Shown: positions 29,951 through 39,887, counted from the first letter of the stretch. The stretch: 64,000 bases of DNA from Enterobacter hormaechei subsp. xiangfangensis (GCF_001729785.1 NZ_CP017183.1:2728001-2792000), one strand, 5' to 3'. Notes: generated from the sequence alone by a model not told the origin. Program-made: numbers and translations.

Positions 29951-30658
29951 TTATCGCCCCGCATCCATATCACAGCGCATATGATCCCAGCCGGTATAGC
30001 CCTTCACCTCGGGTACGCTGTCGGGTAAATCTTGCCAGTTAGCCTTAAGTTGCTGCGTGCTGCCCTCGAGTCCCTGCTTAGTCATGTAGACCATTCCCCA
30101 CGCCCAGCCAGGGGAACGGGGGTCCAGCTTCCCGCTTACTTTATTTCCCATTCCGTCATCCACGGTATAGGCAATCCCCGGCCCGCCGGGCAGAATGCGC
30201 GGGTCTTCAAACGGTTTTGACGACATATACAGCCGGTGTTTGGTCAGCATAAATCCCTGGTCCTTAACAACAGTAAAGGAAATAATGTCATCGTAGGGCG
30301 GTGAAGAATCTCCATTTGGTTCGTTAGAACCCGCTGAATAAAACTGAGGGGACCAGGTTTTACCATAATCTTTTGAAATTATTGTTCCTGGAGAGCCCCA
30401 GGTAGGGATAGCTATATAACGCTCCGATGGAGGTATGAATTTTTTGGTGAAGATCTTGTAAAATTGGCTAACAGGTTGGGTATGTATACCCAGCTCAGTA
30501 TCCGTGTACCAGAGTTCGCCTTCGCAGCCCCAGCCTTTCAGTTCGAGATAACGATGATCATCGAACCGGTACACCACCTGCGTTGGCGGTTCTTTCGCCT
30601 GGCATCCGATCGCCAGTAAAACAGCAGTGGCCATCAGACCCATAAATGATATTTTCAT
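29951..30658 (-). CDS. Putative Tli-type immunity lipoprotein, first copy (next to the effector)
   Basis: 235 residues. The signal peptide (MKISFMGLMATAVLLAIGC) differs from the other three copies, and the mature part starts CQAKEPPTQVVYRFDDHRY like all of them. It lies nine bases after the lipase stop, the expected place for the cognate immunity gene, so it most likely protects against this effector. The distinct leader suggests the other copies were duplicated from each other rather than from this one. Confidence 0.82.
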   Translation of the reverse strand: MKISFMGLMATAVLLAIGCQAKEPPTQVVYRFDDHRYLELKGWGCEGELWYTDTELGIHTQPVSQFYKIFTKKFIPPSERYIAIPTWGSPGTIISKDYGKTWSPQFYSAGSNEPNGDSSPPYDDIISFTVVKDQGFMLTKHRLYMSSKPFEDPRILPGGPGIAYTVDDGMGNKVSGKLDPRSPGWAWGMVYMTKQGLEGSTQQLKANWQDLPDSVPEVKGYTGWDHMRCDMDAGR

Positions 30659-30667
30659 GCTCTATCC

Positions 30668-32782
30668 TTAAGCCAGTTGACTGTCACTTATGGGCTTTGG
30701 CATGTCCCATTGCAGATTTGCGACGTCCTGATTCCCTGCGACAAGATCACTGGACGGCTTGACAGTCGTTGCATTATTGAACTTATTTACCACCCCATAC
30801 TCACCTTTCGGCAGCACGTCATATGGCTTATTCATGAAAAATTTGGTTGTAGGTTCATCTAGCTTACCCGTCCGGTAATATGCCCTTGCATAGGGATTTT
30901 CATTCTGAGGATCGCGCCAGTCTGCACGATGTAACAACCCTTCCCAAAATTTCCCCGCCTGATAATCGAATGATTTGCACTGCCCAATAGCCAAATCAAA
31001 CGCCATAGCGTGCGATGGCGCAAATTCGCTCATCACAATAGAGGAGTGCTGGCTGTAGCCCACCGGGTCGATTTTCTGCCATTCCGCTTGCAGTTCTTCC
31101 GGTGTTTTCTTCCAGGTAAGGGTAACTAACTGAAAATCACGCGAACCTGACACCTCACCATAAATAACCTCATGCTTGCGTTCAAAACTCTCTTCTTTAA
31201 GCTCTGAAGCAGATAAAACGTGACCCGGCTGCCAGCCAATATTTTGATAGCGGTTCACTGCAAAGGTTGTCGTTACCGTGCGCTTAATGGCGCTGGCTTT
31301 GGCGGAATAGGAAATGTAGGCGTCCGGGCTGTCCGGATCGACATAATAGGTATACGGTTTATCACTGGTTTTAGGATCGTTATCCGGGTGATTATCCTCC
31401 CCCTGAAGTTTGAAAATAAAAGGTTCCGGTAACTCCTCACCGTTTATCACCACATCGCGAGCGCTGTAACTGGCGTTCGTGAGAAAGGCATATTTTGCAT
31501 CCCCCTCATTTCGCGGTGGTAGCTCAAAGGGGTTAGCGTCAGGGATGTTTCCTACTTCACCATGCTGGTAAAACACGCGCTGAAACAGATTAGGTATATC
31601 ACTGGCAATATTCTGAGGAATGCCTCGCCAGCCAAACCCCTGCACATTCTCCAGCGACACGACGCCATCGTTCGGGCAAAAGTAGTTATACACTTTACCG
31701 TCGTTGCTTCGGCAATATCTGCCATCCGTTCGCAGCGGATTATCGGAAGGTTTACGCAGGGTACAGGAGGCCTCCAGAGCAAGTAATTCGCTCTCGGCCA
31801 TTTTCCCGCCACCTTTCCATTGCGTATGCATCAGGCGACAGAAATTTTTAAATGTCTGCTGTCTGGCGTCGTCGGTCTGTTGATAACCCGGCTGAATATT
31901 TTCAGCCACGCGCGACTCAAGAGAATATGGTGAGTGATTAAGAATCACACAATTTACCGGATCGTATCCGGCCTGTTTCACCAGCATATTTGCCAGCATA
32001 GTAATAATCGTGCCCTGACTGTGAGCGACGATATTGATAACATCGTTTTGAGTTACTAACGGCTGACGAATCTGAATAATCAAATCCGCCAGCCGTTGAG
32101 CGGCAAAAAACTGGTAAATGCGGTGCGGGTTTTCATAAATGGGATGGGTAAAATCGCCATCATTGAAGTGCAGCGAGGCAAATCCCGCAGCGGCAACGCC
32201 GAAGCCACCGGCGCCGGGCCCCAGCATATCCGGGATCGTCGTCGTCGCGTTGGCAAAGGTCCCGCCCCCCTTGGCAAAACTCTTATCAAGTGCGTTCTTA
32301 AAGTTATCGTTCTGGTACTGAAACGGCCCTTTTCCGTCATTACCCAGCGACTTTTTATTCGTCTCGTTATCTTCCTGGTACGCATCATAGGGAAGATGCG
32401 CTTTGTCACTCAGCTTCCCGACCTCCTCCCGGTAGCGCTTCTGGTCCGCCCGGTAATCAGCATGCGTAACCGGTTTATATCCCCAGTAAAACGGGATGAT
32501 GGGGGAACGCCCTGGAGTGATAATTCTGTAGTCTTTCCATTCGTGGGCGTAAAAATCCTGCCGGTTAAGTCGCTTACCCAGCCCGGCAAGTATACCTTTC
32601 TCCTGGTTCTGGTAGGCTTCACCCACGTCGTTCACGCCATGGACGAGGATCACAATGCCGGGCATCGGACGCGGTATCCCGACGTTGCGCGTCTGGGCGA
32701 CTTCGCCCAGGGTTTTGTGTACCGGAATATCGCCTTCTGATACCACCCGTGGAGCGTAGGGTTTTGTCTTCGCCTCCGTCAT
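30668..32782 (-). CDS. T6SS lipase effector, DUF3274/Tle3-like
   Basis: A 704-residue alpha/beta-hydrolase-like protein. The oxyanion strand is VILVHGVND (residues 44-52) and the nucleophile elbow is VAHSQGT (Ser255), a GxSxG variant with Ala first. The C-terminal part (about 480-640) resembles DUF3274, the mark of Tle3-type phospholipases. It has no signal peptide, as expected for VgrG-delivered cargo. Its start overlaps the vgrG stop by four bases and immunity genes follow at once. Likely a periplasmic phospholipase of target cells; lipid specificity cannot be read from sequence. Confidence 0.82.
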   Translation of the reverse strand: MTEAKTKPYAPRVVSEGDIPVHKTLGEVAQTRNVGIPRPMPGIVILVHGVNDVGEAYQNQEKGILAGLGKRLNRQDFYAHEWKDYRIITPGRSPIIPFYWGYKPVTHADYRADQKRYREEVGKLSDKAHLPYDAYQEDNETNKKSLGNDGKGPFQYQNDNFKNALDKSFAKGGGTFANATTTIPDMLGPGAGGFGVAAAGFASLHFNDGDFTHPIYENPHRIYQFFAAQRLADLIIQIRQPLVTQNDVINIVAHSQGTIITMLANMLVKQAGYDPVNCVILNHSPYSLESRVAENIQPGYQQTDDARQQTFKNFCRLMHTQWKGGGKMAESELLALEASCTLRKPSDNPLRTDGRYCRSNDGKVYNYFCPNDGVVSLENVQGFGWRGIPQNIASDIPNLFQRVFYQHGEVGNIPDANPFELPPRNEGDAKYAFLTNASYSARDVVINGEELPEPFIFKLQGEDNHPDNDPKTSDKPYTYYVDPDSPDAYISYSAKASAIKRTVTTTFAVNRYQNIGWQPGHVLSASELKEESFERKHEVIYGEVSGSRDFQLVTLTWKKTPEELQAEWQKIDPVGYSQHSSIVMSEFAPSHAMAFDLAIGQCKSFDYQAGKFWEGLLHRADWRDPQNENPYARAYYRTGKLDEPTTKFFMNKPYDVLPKGEYGVVNKFNNATTVKPSSDLVAGNQDVANLQWDMPKPISDSQLA

Positions 32783-35292
32783 TCCATTATCTCCATTTTA
32801 TAGCTGTCGAGGTCGTCAGCATCGAGCAGGGGTGAACGACCGCAGCTGTCCGTCACGCCTTCCACCACCTGTCCGGATGCACTGGTCAGCCTGAATTTTT
32901 TGTTTGCCAGAATTTGCTCCGGATCATCGCCGGCGTGCAGTTTGTAGCGAAGTTTAAAGGCGCCTTTCTCAAAGGATGGCGTCGGTACCGACACACTTTC
33001 CGGACCGTCGTATTTCAGGCTCGGCGCTTTGAGCTCAATGCCCGTCGGCGAGAAAATGGTGACCAGTCCGGTCGGGCTGATACGGATCCCGCCGCCCCCG
33101 CAGACAAACTGCATTCCCTTTCTGGCACTGCCGTTCATTTTCCCGGCGGTGCTCGTCAGCGTGAAATCCTGCTGCGACAGCATGTGCATTTCGCCCCGCT
33201 GCGCCTGCGTCGTAATATCCCCCGCACCGGCAATCATCTGGATGCCGAGTTTGCGGGCAAACAGCGACAGTTTTTCCCCTACGGCCAGCGAGAATTTTTT
33301 CACCACATTCACGCTGGCATTCCCGCCCGCTGTGGCAATCAGGTCTTTCCCGGCGGAAAGTTGCAGGCTGTCCGGCGTAACCAGCGCAATTCCACTTTTT
33401 CCATATGCCAAAATACCGGGCTCCGCGAGATGACTCAGCGTCTGGCTGAGCGCATTTTGCCGATCGGTTTCCACATTACTCGCACCTGCCGTAAGCGCAC
33501 TTTGTTGTAGGGTCATCGCCAGCGATAACGCCTTTTCAAGTTGTGTAATAGCCGCTGTCATATCCAGTTGCTTACCCCCCGCGCGGGGCTGGGCTTCCGT
33601 GGTGATCATCACGCCTTTCGCAGCACGCAGCGCCATCCAGTCGTCGGTGCGAGCCTCCACACCTTCCCCGCGCTTTTTGCCTTCAGCATCAACCAGGTGA
33701 CCCACACTCACTTGCCCTTTGCCGTACTCCGTAGCGATTTTGATGTGCTCCTGCCCGCGACGATCTTCAAGACGGATCTTGTTCAACGCGGCCGTGCGGA
33801 TCACGTTTCGGGTATCGTTACGGTTTGTGACTAAATCCGGGTGGCTGCCGTCGTGCATGACATGCGCGATAAAAGGTCTGTCCGGATCGCCGCCTTCGAA
33901 ACCAACGGCAACTTCAGTCCCCTCCAGTAGCGGAAAGTGAATACCAAAGGTGTCACCGGCGTACGGCCTGCCGAGGCGTACCAGGGCGCTTTCGAATCCG
34001 ACCCGTTTTTCATCAAGGTCAAAATCGAACTTAACCCTGTAGCGCCCAACCGCATCAAGTCCGGCATAGGTTTTATCTCCCCCGATAGCCTTCACTCTGG
34101 CGGGCACCGTTCCGGCTATCACCGGCCGGGATAAGTATTCAGGACGGAAGCTATAGCCCTGGATATAGGGGATCCCAGAAAGTACGGCGCGATAGTGTTC
34201 AGCACGGCTGCCGCGGATAGTCATCGCAGTTATCACAAACCCGGACTTAAACCCGTCAGGTACAGGCCCTGAGGGATAAAACATAATGCCTGGCTGAAGC
34301 TCGGGATCGCTGGTTGTCGCCCCCAGAAGACTCTGTCCGTTCAACAGGCGTTCATAACGCAGACGAGCGTAAAATGCGGCGGTTTCCGCCTCTTCACCGT
34401 GAAAATCCCCCGCAGTCAGATAGTGATCGGCATAGTGATAGTGTTGGCCTGTCGTTACACCTTCGGGAATATCGCTCGTTTTAACGGTCTTATCCGTCTG
34501 CGGCGATTGCGGGTCACGGTAGTTATAGGTGCGAACCAACACATTTTTGGGGATCAGGCCGTGCTGCTCCTCCAGATCGGTAATGTATTCGCTATAACTG
34601 GTCATGCCTGAATGTCGGACATAAGGCATCTGTTTGTCGCTGAAGTTGTAACGACGCGCAGAATCCCCAAAAATAACGACGGTTTCCGTTTTCACTTTGT
34701 TGTGATTCTCAAATCGGAACCAGATCCCTATCTCTGCCAGCAGCCGACGGATGAACCGCAAATCGGTTTCTTTCCACTGAACGATCATTTCCCGTCGTGG
34801 ATAACTGTGGCTCAGTTGGTCAAAATCAATGTTGTAGCCGTCAAAGTGACCACTGTCCTTCATCAGCTTTGTAACGAGCTCCGGGACTGTCATGTTCATG
34901 TAAACCGCAGAACGGTAATTTTGATCCAGCAGCGCCAGCTCATGCTCCAGCACGCATTCATACAGTGCTTCGTCACCTGAAGACATCAGCCGCGAAAATT
35001 GGGTGATCGTGCCATTAATCTGGCGAACCGGCAGCCAGGAGGTTTGCCCATGCCATGAGGCTTCCAGATTGGGTGCACGCAGAATAAACTCAGCCCTTTG
35101 ATTAAGAACAGCATTAATGGCAATGTTTAGATCCGGACTGGTAAAGCGAATGGTATAGCGATAAGGCTCGCTTAATATCTCTTTTCCTGTAAAAGAATGA
35201 ACATCTGAAATAACATTTTTGCTACGCGGGAAATACAATAAATATCTGTTTAACGTGTCCTGCCTTTGAGCTACCTCAGATTCCCCTGACAT
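32779..35292 (-). CDS. vgrG: VgrG spike protein with a C-terminal extension
   Basis: An 837-residue T6SS spike. Gp27-like region (about residues 15-380), gp5 OB-fold (about 400-480, GTEVAVGFEGGDPDRPF), a DUF2345 beta-helix (about 560-750), then about 75 extra residues (from SFEKGAFKLRYKLHAG to the end). The tail looks like a transthyretin-like beta fold, the type that holds the lipase Tle1 on VgrG1 of enteroaggregative E. coli. No structural T6SS genes (tss) are near, so it must serve an apparatus encoded elsewhere. Confidence 0.93.
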   Translation of the reverse strand: MSGESEVAQRQDTLNRYLLYFPRSKNVISDVHSFTGKEILSEPYRYTIRFTSPDLNIAINAVLNQRAEFILRAPNLEASWHGQTSWLPVRQINGTITQFSRLMSSGDEALYECVLEHELALLDQNYRSAVYMNMTVPELVTKLMKDSGHFDGYNIDFDQLSHSYPRREMIVQWKETDLRFIRRLLAEIGIWFRFENHNKVKTETVVIFGDSARRYNFSDKQMPYVRHSGMTSYSEYITDLEEQHGLIPKNVLVRTYNYRDPQSPQTDKTVKTSDIPEGVTTGQHYHYADHYLTAGDFHGEEAETAAFYARLRYERLLNGQSLLGATTSDPELQPGIMFYPSGPVPDGFKSGFVITAMTIRGSRAEHYRAVLSGIPYIQGYSFRPEYLSRPVIAGTVPARVKAIGGDKTYAGLDAVGRYRVKFDFDLDEKRVGFESALVRLGRPYAGDTFGIHFPLLEGTEVAVGFEGGDPDRPFIAHVMHDGSHPDLVTNRNDTRNVIRTAALNKIRLEDRRGQEHIKIATEYGKGQVSVGHLVDAEGKKRGEGVEARTDDWMALRAAKGVMITTEAQPRAGGKQLDMTAAITQLEKALSLAMTLQQSALTAGASNVETDRQNALSQTLSHLAEPGILAYGKSGIALVTPDSLQLSAGKDLIATAGGNASVNVVKKFSLAVGEKLSLFARKLGIQMIAGAGDITTQAQRGEMHMLSQQDFTLTSTAGKMNGSARKGMQFVCGGGGIRISPTGLVTIFSPTGIELKAPSLKYDGPESVSVPTPSFEKGAFKLRYKLHAGDDPEQILANKKFRLTSASGQVVEGVTDSCGRSPLLDADDLDSYKMEIME

Positions 35293-35562
35293 TATTAGCT
35301 ATCCTTTTAACAAACATTCCGTTCATTAAAAACAATACACCCATCGCTCCCCCATTAAAATACCCAACTTCAGGTTGAATTAATTCACGGGAAGTGAATC
35401 TATTCACAGAATAAATAAAAAAGGACCAGACAATTTTATCACACATAAATTCAGAATGATTTATTCATCAAATATATAAGTGAAGGATTATTTAATAATG
35501 AAAAATAATACGCCTGGGGTTAGGGATATTAGAAATGTTGTGTAGAGAAGAAGAACTTATAC
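35293..35562. promoter_or_regulatory. AT-rich promoter region upstream of vgrG
   Basis: There is no gene. It probably holds the promoter of the T6SS module on the minus strand. A nested repeat ATTCAC (35383), GTGAAT (35394), ATTCAC (35402) could be an operator; the regulator is unknown. Confidence 0.4.
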
Positions 35563-35604
35563 ATGCTGGTCACATAAAGTGACCAGCATCAGGCCAGAGG
35601 GCCT
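35563..35604. terminator. Two hairpins after eda, right edge of the T6SS module
   Basis: An 11-bp perfect stem ATGCTGGTCAC/GTGACCAGCAT (35563-35589) and a shorter AGGCC/GGCCT (35591-35604). They follow the eda stop on the minus strand. T runs are weak. The longer stem resembles the purT-side hairpin. Confidence 0.55.
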
Positions 35605-35625
35605 GCTTTATGCATTGGGCATTTG

Positions 35626-36267
35626 TTACTGTTTCGCGCCTTCTACCGCTTCGCGAGCCAGTTTAGTGATGCGATCCCAGTCGCCTGCTTCCAGCGCATC
35701 CGCCGGAACCAGCCAGGAGCCACCGATGCACAGCACGCTTTTCAGCGCCAGGTAGTCACGGTAGTTTGCCGGAGAGATGCCGCCCGTTGGGCAGAAACGC
35801 ACCTGGGAGAATGGGCCCGCAATCGCCTGCAACGCTTTGGTGCCGCCGTTCGCTTCAGCAGGGAAGAATTTGAACTCTTTCAGGCCGTAGTCCATGCCCA
35901 GCATCAGTTCAGAAACGGTGCTGATACCCGGGATCAGCGGAATAGAACCTTCGGTTGCGGCTTTCAGCAGGGGCTCGGTCAGCCCCGGGCTGATGGCAAA
36001 CTGTGCGCCCGCTTCGGTCACTTCCGCCAGCTGCTGCGCATTCAGAACCGTACCTGCACCGATGATCGCTTCCGGCACTTCTTTGGCGATAGCACGGATC
36101 GCATCCATCGCACAGGCCGTACGCAGGGTCACTTCCAGAACACGAACGCCACCCGCAACCAGCGCCTTCGCCATTGGGACAGCGTGCTCCAGTTTGTTTA
36201 CCACAATAACCGGCACGACAGGGCCAGTAGTCAGGATTGCTTCTGCACTTGTTTTCCAGTTTTTCAT
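35626..36267 (-). CDS. eda: Eda, KDPG/KHG aldolase
   Basis: A 213-residue class I aldolase splitting 2-keto-3-deoxy-6-phosphogluconate to pyruvate and glyceraldehyde 3-phosphate, the last Entner-Doudoroff step. Schiff-base Lys133 is in [12 protein letters not shown] and catalytic Glu45 in VLEVTL. The internal ATG ([10 protein letters not shown]) gives the E. coli length. It lies 39 bases downstream of edd, in the usual operon. Confidence 0.97.
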   Translation of the reverse strand: MKNWKTSAEAILTTGPVVPVIVVNKLEHAVPMAKALVAGGVRVLEVTLRTACAMDAIRAIAKEVPEAIIGAGTVLNAQQLAEVTEAGAQFAISPGLTEPLLKAATEGSIPLIPGISTVSELMLGMDYGLKEFKFFPAEANGGTKALQAIAGPFSQVRFCPTGGISPANYRDYLALKSVLCIGGSWLVPADALEAGDWDRITKLAREAVEGAKQ

Positions 36268-36306
36268 CAGAGTTTTCTCTCGCCAGATCGTTAAAATCAA
36301 GTCGTC

Positions 36307-38118
36307 TTAAAACGTAATACAGGTTGCGCCCTGCTCCGCACCGGAGAGTTTCTCACGCAACGCACCAAACATTTCGCGTCCGGTACCCACGCGGGATGCG
36401 CTCAGGTCAGGAATATGTGGCTGACGCGCCGCCAGCTCTGCTTCGTCCACCAGCAGGGTTAACTCGCCTGTCTGACCGTTAACGCGGATCATGTCACCAT
36501 CACGCACTTTCGCCAGCAGGCCGCCGTCGTAGGCTTCCGGGGTGACATGAATCGCTGAAGGCACTTTACCGGATGCCCCCGAGAGGCGTCCATCGGTCAC
36601 AAGTGCAATTTTGAAACGGCGGTCCAATAATACACCAAGCGGCGGCATAAGTTTATGTAATTCTGGCATCCCGTTCGCTTTTGGTCCCTGATGACGCACC
36701 ACGACCACACAGTCTTTATCAAGCAGACCCGCGTCAAAAGCAGGTAAAACGTCGTGCTGGCTTTCAAACACCACCGCCGGGGCTTCAATCACCTGATTCT
36801 CTTCCGGCACGGCAGAGGTTTTCATCACGGCACGTCCAAGGTTACCGCTCAGCACTTTGGTGCCGCCGTGAGGAGAGAACGGCTGTTCGAAGGTTGCGAT
36901 AACCTGAGGATCGAGCGAGTCGCTCGCTCCTTCGCGCCAGTCCAGCTCACCGTTGTTCAGCCAGGGTTCAAGGGTATAGCGATGCAGGCCAAAGCCCGCC
37001 ACCGTGTTGACATCCTCATGCAGCAGGCCGCCTTTCAGCAGCTCGCGCATCAGCACCGGCACGCCGCCCGCGGCCTGGAAGTGGTTGATGTCCGCCGGAC
37101 CGTTCGGGTACAGACGCGCCATCAGCGGTACCACGGAGGAGATATCGGAGAAGTCATCCCAGTTAATCAGAATGCCCGCCGCGCGCGCCATCGCGACAAG
37201 GTGCATGGTATGGTTGGTTGAACCGCCGGTCGCCAGCAGGGCGACAATCCCGTTTACGATAACTTTTTCATCCACCATTTTGCCCATTGGCATCCACTCG
37301 TTGCCGTTACCGGTCAGGCGCGTCACCTGACGGGCTGCGGCTTCGGTCAGCGCTTTACGCAGTGGCGCATCCGGCTGGATGAACGACGAGCCCGGTAGCT
37401 GCATCCCCATAAACTCCACCACCATCTGGTTGGTGTTGGCCGTACCGTAGAATGTACAGGTGCCCGGCGCGTGATAAGACGCGGCTTCCGCTTCCAGCAG
37501 TGCCTGACGGTCCGCTTTTCCTTCGGCATACAGCTGGCGGATACGGACTTTTTCCTTGTTTGGCAGACCGCTTGCCATCGGGCCTGACGGCACAAAAATC
37601 GCTGGCAGATGGCCAAACGACAGCGCGGCCATCACCAGCCCCGGGACGATTTTGTCGCACACGCCCAGATAGAGCGCGCCATCAAACATATTGTGAGACA
37701 GGCCCACTGCCGCCGACATGGCGATCACTTCGCGGCTCAGCAGGGACAGTTCCATACCGTCCTGGCCCTGGGTTACGCCATCACACATGGCCGGCACGCC
37801 GCCTGCAACCTGGCCCACCGCGTTCACGCTGTGCAGCGCATTGCGGATGATAGACGGGTAGACCTCATACGGCTGGTGGGCTGAAAGCATGTCGTTATAG
37901 GAGGTAATGATGGCGATATTGTTACGCAACATGCTTTTCAGCGCGTCTTTATCACCAGGCTGGCAGGCCGCAAAGCCGTGGGCCAGATTCCCGCAGGCCA
38001 GCTGTGAGCGATGGACCGTTTCACTCTTCGCCTGTTCGATGCGGGCAAGGTAGGCAGCACGGGTCTCTTGCGAGCGTTCAACAATGCGTTGTGTTACGCG
38101 TAACAATGTCGGATTCAT
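36307..38118 (-). CDS. edd: Edd, phosphogluconate dehydratase
   Basis: A 603-residue IlvD/Edd-family Fe-S dehydratase converting 6-phosphogluconate to KDPG. Cluster cysteines are in [20 protein letters not shown] and the [12 protein letters not shown] segment. Full length as in E. coli. It is transcribed with eda; a GntR-type operator lies about 190 bases upstream, consistent with gluconate induction. Confidence 0.97.
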   Translation of the reverse strand: MNPTLLRVTQRIVERSQETRAAYLARIEQAKSETVHRSQLACGNLAHGFAACQPGDKDALKSMLRNNIAIITSYNDMLSAHQPYEVYPSIIRNALHSVNAVGQVAGGVPAMCDGVTQGQDGMELSLLSREVIAMSAAVGLSHNMFDGALYLGVCDKIVPGLVMAALSFGHLPAIFVPSGPMASGLPNKEKVRIRQLYAEGKADRQALLEAEAASYHAPGTCTFYGTANTNQMVVEFMGMQLPGSSFIQPDAPLRKALTEAAARQVTRLTGNGNEWMPMGKMVDEKVIVNGIVALLATGGSTNHTMHLVAMARAAGILINWDDFSDISSVVPLMARLYPNGPADINHFQAAGGVPVLMRELLKGGLLHEDVNTVAGFGLHRYTLEPWLNNGELDWREGASDSLDPQVIATFEQPFSPHGGTKVLSGNLGRAVMKTSAVPEENQVIEAPAVVFESQHDVLPAFDAGLLDKDCVVVVRHQGPKANGMPELHKLMPPLGVLLDRRFKIALVTDGRLSGASGKVPSAIHVTPEAYDGGLLAKVRDGDMIRVNGQTGELTLLVDEAELAARQPHIPDLSASRVGTGREMFGALREKLSGAEQGATCITF

Positions 38119-38235
38119 AAAAGCTCCTCTAATTTATCTGTCCAGGCTCGGGAGTTTACACAGTTTCTGACGGTTGTTAACAACGCTGAAACGCCTGATA
38201 TCCGGAGCACAGGGGCAAAATGTCTGAAGGGAGTG

Positions 38236-38274
38236 TAATAAAAAAAGCTCCGCGGGTGAATCCACGCGGAGCTT
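38236..38274 (-). terminator. Strong terminator after zwf
   Basis: On the minus strand the 10-bp stem AAGCTCCGCG/CGCGGAGCTT is followed by TTTTTTTATTA. It ends zwf transcripts but lies downstream of the GntR box, so edd transcripts starting there would also cross it. Confidence 0.85.
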
Positions 38275-38310
38275 AAAAGATAAAAATTATGCCACTTGCT
38301 GTGTTAGATC

Positions 38311-38326
38311 ATGTTACCGGTAAAAT
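38311..38326. promoter_or_regulatory. GntR-type operator in the zwf-edd intergenic region
   Basis: ATGTTACCGGTAAAAT matches the E. coli GntR box (ATGTTACCSGTAACAT) at 14 of 16 positions. GntR represses edd-eda without gluconate. Confidence 0.75.
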
Positions 38327-38351
38327 AACACCTTTGGGCTAGAGAAGGTGG

Positions 38352-39827
38352 TTATTCAAACTCGTTCCAGGAGCGGCCATCACGGGTGATCATCGCAACG
38401 GAGGCGACAGGTCCCCATGTTCCCGCCTGATACGGTTTTGGCGCGTCCTGATCGGCTGCCCACGCTTCGGTGATGGAGTCGACCCACTTCCACGCCTCTT
38501 CCACTTCATCGCGGCGGACGAACAGCGCCTGGATACCACGCATGGTTTCCAGCAGCAGACGCTCGTAAGCGTCGGCCAGATGCGTCTGGTTGAAGGTTTC
38601 AGAGTAGCTCAGGTCGAGCTTGGTGGTTTGCAGGTTGTGTTTGTGATCAAGACCCGGCACTTTGTTCAGGATCTGAATATCCACACCCTCGTCCGGTTGC
38701 AGACGGATGGTCAGTTTATTCTGCGGCAGTTCCTGCCAGGATTCTTTGAACAGGTTCAGTTCCGGATTTTTGAAGTAGACCACCACTTCGGAGCATTTTG
38801 CCGGCAGACGTTTCCCGGTACGCAGGTAGAACGGCACACCGGCCCAGCGCCAGTCGTCGATATCCACGCGGATCGCCACAAACGTCTCGGTGTTGCTGGA
38901 CTTGTTCGCGCCCTCTTCTTCCAGATAGCCAGGAACTTTTTTCCCCTGGGCAAAACCTGCGGTGTACTGGCCGCGCACGGTTTTCTCACGCACGTTGGAG
39001 CGGTCAATACGGCGCAGTGATTTCAGCACTTTCACTTTGGCGTCACGAATGCTGTCGGCCGTCAGATCTGACGGTGGAGACATGGCAATCATGCACAGAA
39101 TTTGCAGCAGGTGGTTCTGGATCATGTCACGCATCTGGCCGGCCTGGTCGAAGTAGCCCCAACGGCCTTCGATGCCCACCTCTTCCGCCACGGTAATTTC
39201 CACGTGGTCGATAGTGCGGTTGTCCCAGTTGTTCACAAACAGGGAGTTGGCAAAACGCAGCGCCAGCAGGTTCAGTACCGTCTCTTTGCCCAGATAGTGG
39301 TCAATACGGTAAACCTGACACTCCTCAAAGAACTCGCCTACCTGGTCGTTGATTTCACGCGAGGTCGCCAGCGACGTACCCAGCGGTTTCTCCATCACTA
39401 CGCGCGCCGGTTTGGCGTTCAGCTTCGCCTCGCCCAGACCTTTGCAGATGGCGCCGAAGGTGCTTGGCGGCATGGCGAAATAGTTAATAGTGACACGATT
39501 TTCCTGGTCAAGCATTTCACCCAGACGGGTAAAGGCGCCTACATCGTTGACGTCCAGGTTGCAGAAATCGAGACGCCCGCTCAGCTTATCCCAAAGGCTT
39601 TCATCGATTTTCTCTTTCATGAACGTTTCGAGCGCCTCACGCACGACTTTGGTATAAGCCTCCTTATCCCAGTCTGCGCGCCCTACCCCAAGGATCCGGG
39701 TGTCGGGATGGATCTGGCCCGCTTTTTCGAGCTGATACAGGGAAGGCAGCAATTTTCGGCGTGCAAGATCGCCTTTCGCGCCGAAAATGACCAGGTCACA
39801 TGCCTGGGCTGTTTGCGTTACCGCCAT
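38352..39827 (-). CDS. zwf: Zwf, glucose-6-phosphate 1-dehydrogenase
   Basis: A 491-residue enzyme giving 6-phosphogluconolactone and NADPH, the entry to the pentose phosphate and Entner-Doudoroff routes. Nucleotide site [11 protein letters not shown] near residue 15; active-site stretch RIDHYLGKE. The internal ATG (MAVTQTAQ) after a GAGGA site gives the E. coli length. A HexR-type box lies 46 bases upstream and hexR is divergent. Confidence 0.97.
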   Translation of the reverse strand: MAVTQTAQACDLVIFGAKGDLARRKLLPSLYQLEKAGQIHPDTRILGVGRADWDKEAYTKVVREALETFMKEKIDESLWDKLSGRLDFCNLDVNDVGAFTRLGEMLDQENRVTINYFAMPPSTFGAICKGLGEAKLNAKPARVVMEKPLGTSLATSREINDQVGEFFEECQVYRIDHYLGKETVLNLLALRFANSLFVNNWDNRTIDHVEITVAEEVGIEGRWGYFDQAGQMRDMIQNHLLQILCMIAMSPPSDLTADSIRDAKVKVLKSLRRIDRSNVREKTVRGQYTAGFAQGKKVPGYLEEEGANKSSNTETFVAIRVDIDDWRWAGVPFYLRTGKRLPAKCSEVVVYFKNPELNLFKESWQELPQNKLTIRLQPDEGVDIQILNKVPGLDHKHNLQTTKLDLSYSETFNQTHLADAYERLLLETMRGIQALFVRRDEVEEAWKWVDSITEAWAADQDAPKPYQAGTWGPVASVAMITRDGRSWNEFE

Positions 39828-39872
39828 GTCATTCTCCTCAGTTAGATCGCCTGGTACTCTGCCAGGTATCGT

Positions 39873-39887
39873 TGTAATTTTATTACA
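39873..39887. promoter_or_regulatory. HexR operator between zwf and hexR
   Basis: TGTAATTTTATTACA is a 15-bp near-perfect palindrome equal to the HexR consensus TGTAATwwwATTACA. It sits 46 bases before zwf. The rest of the 356-base zwf-hexR gap shows no gene. Confidence 0.85.

Larger units (their letters stand above)
27817..30658 (-). repeat. Four-fold tandem repeat of the immunity gene, 711-bp unit
   Basis: Gene ends fall at 29951, 29240, 28529 and 27817, i.e. spacings of 711, 711 and 712. Each unit is a 708-bp gene plus a three-base gap. Long stretches at the 5' and 3' ends of each gene are the same or nearly so, while a central segment varies, giving a mosaic. Confidence 0.93.
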
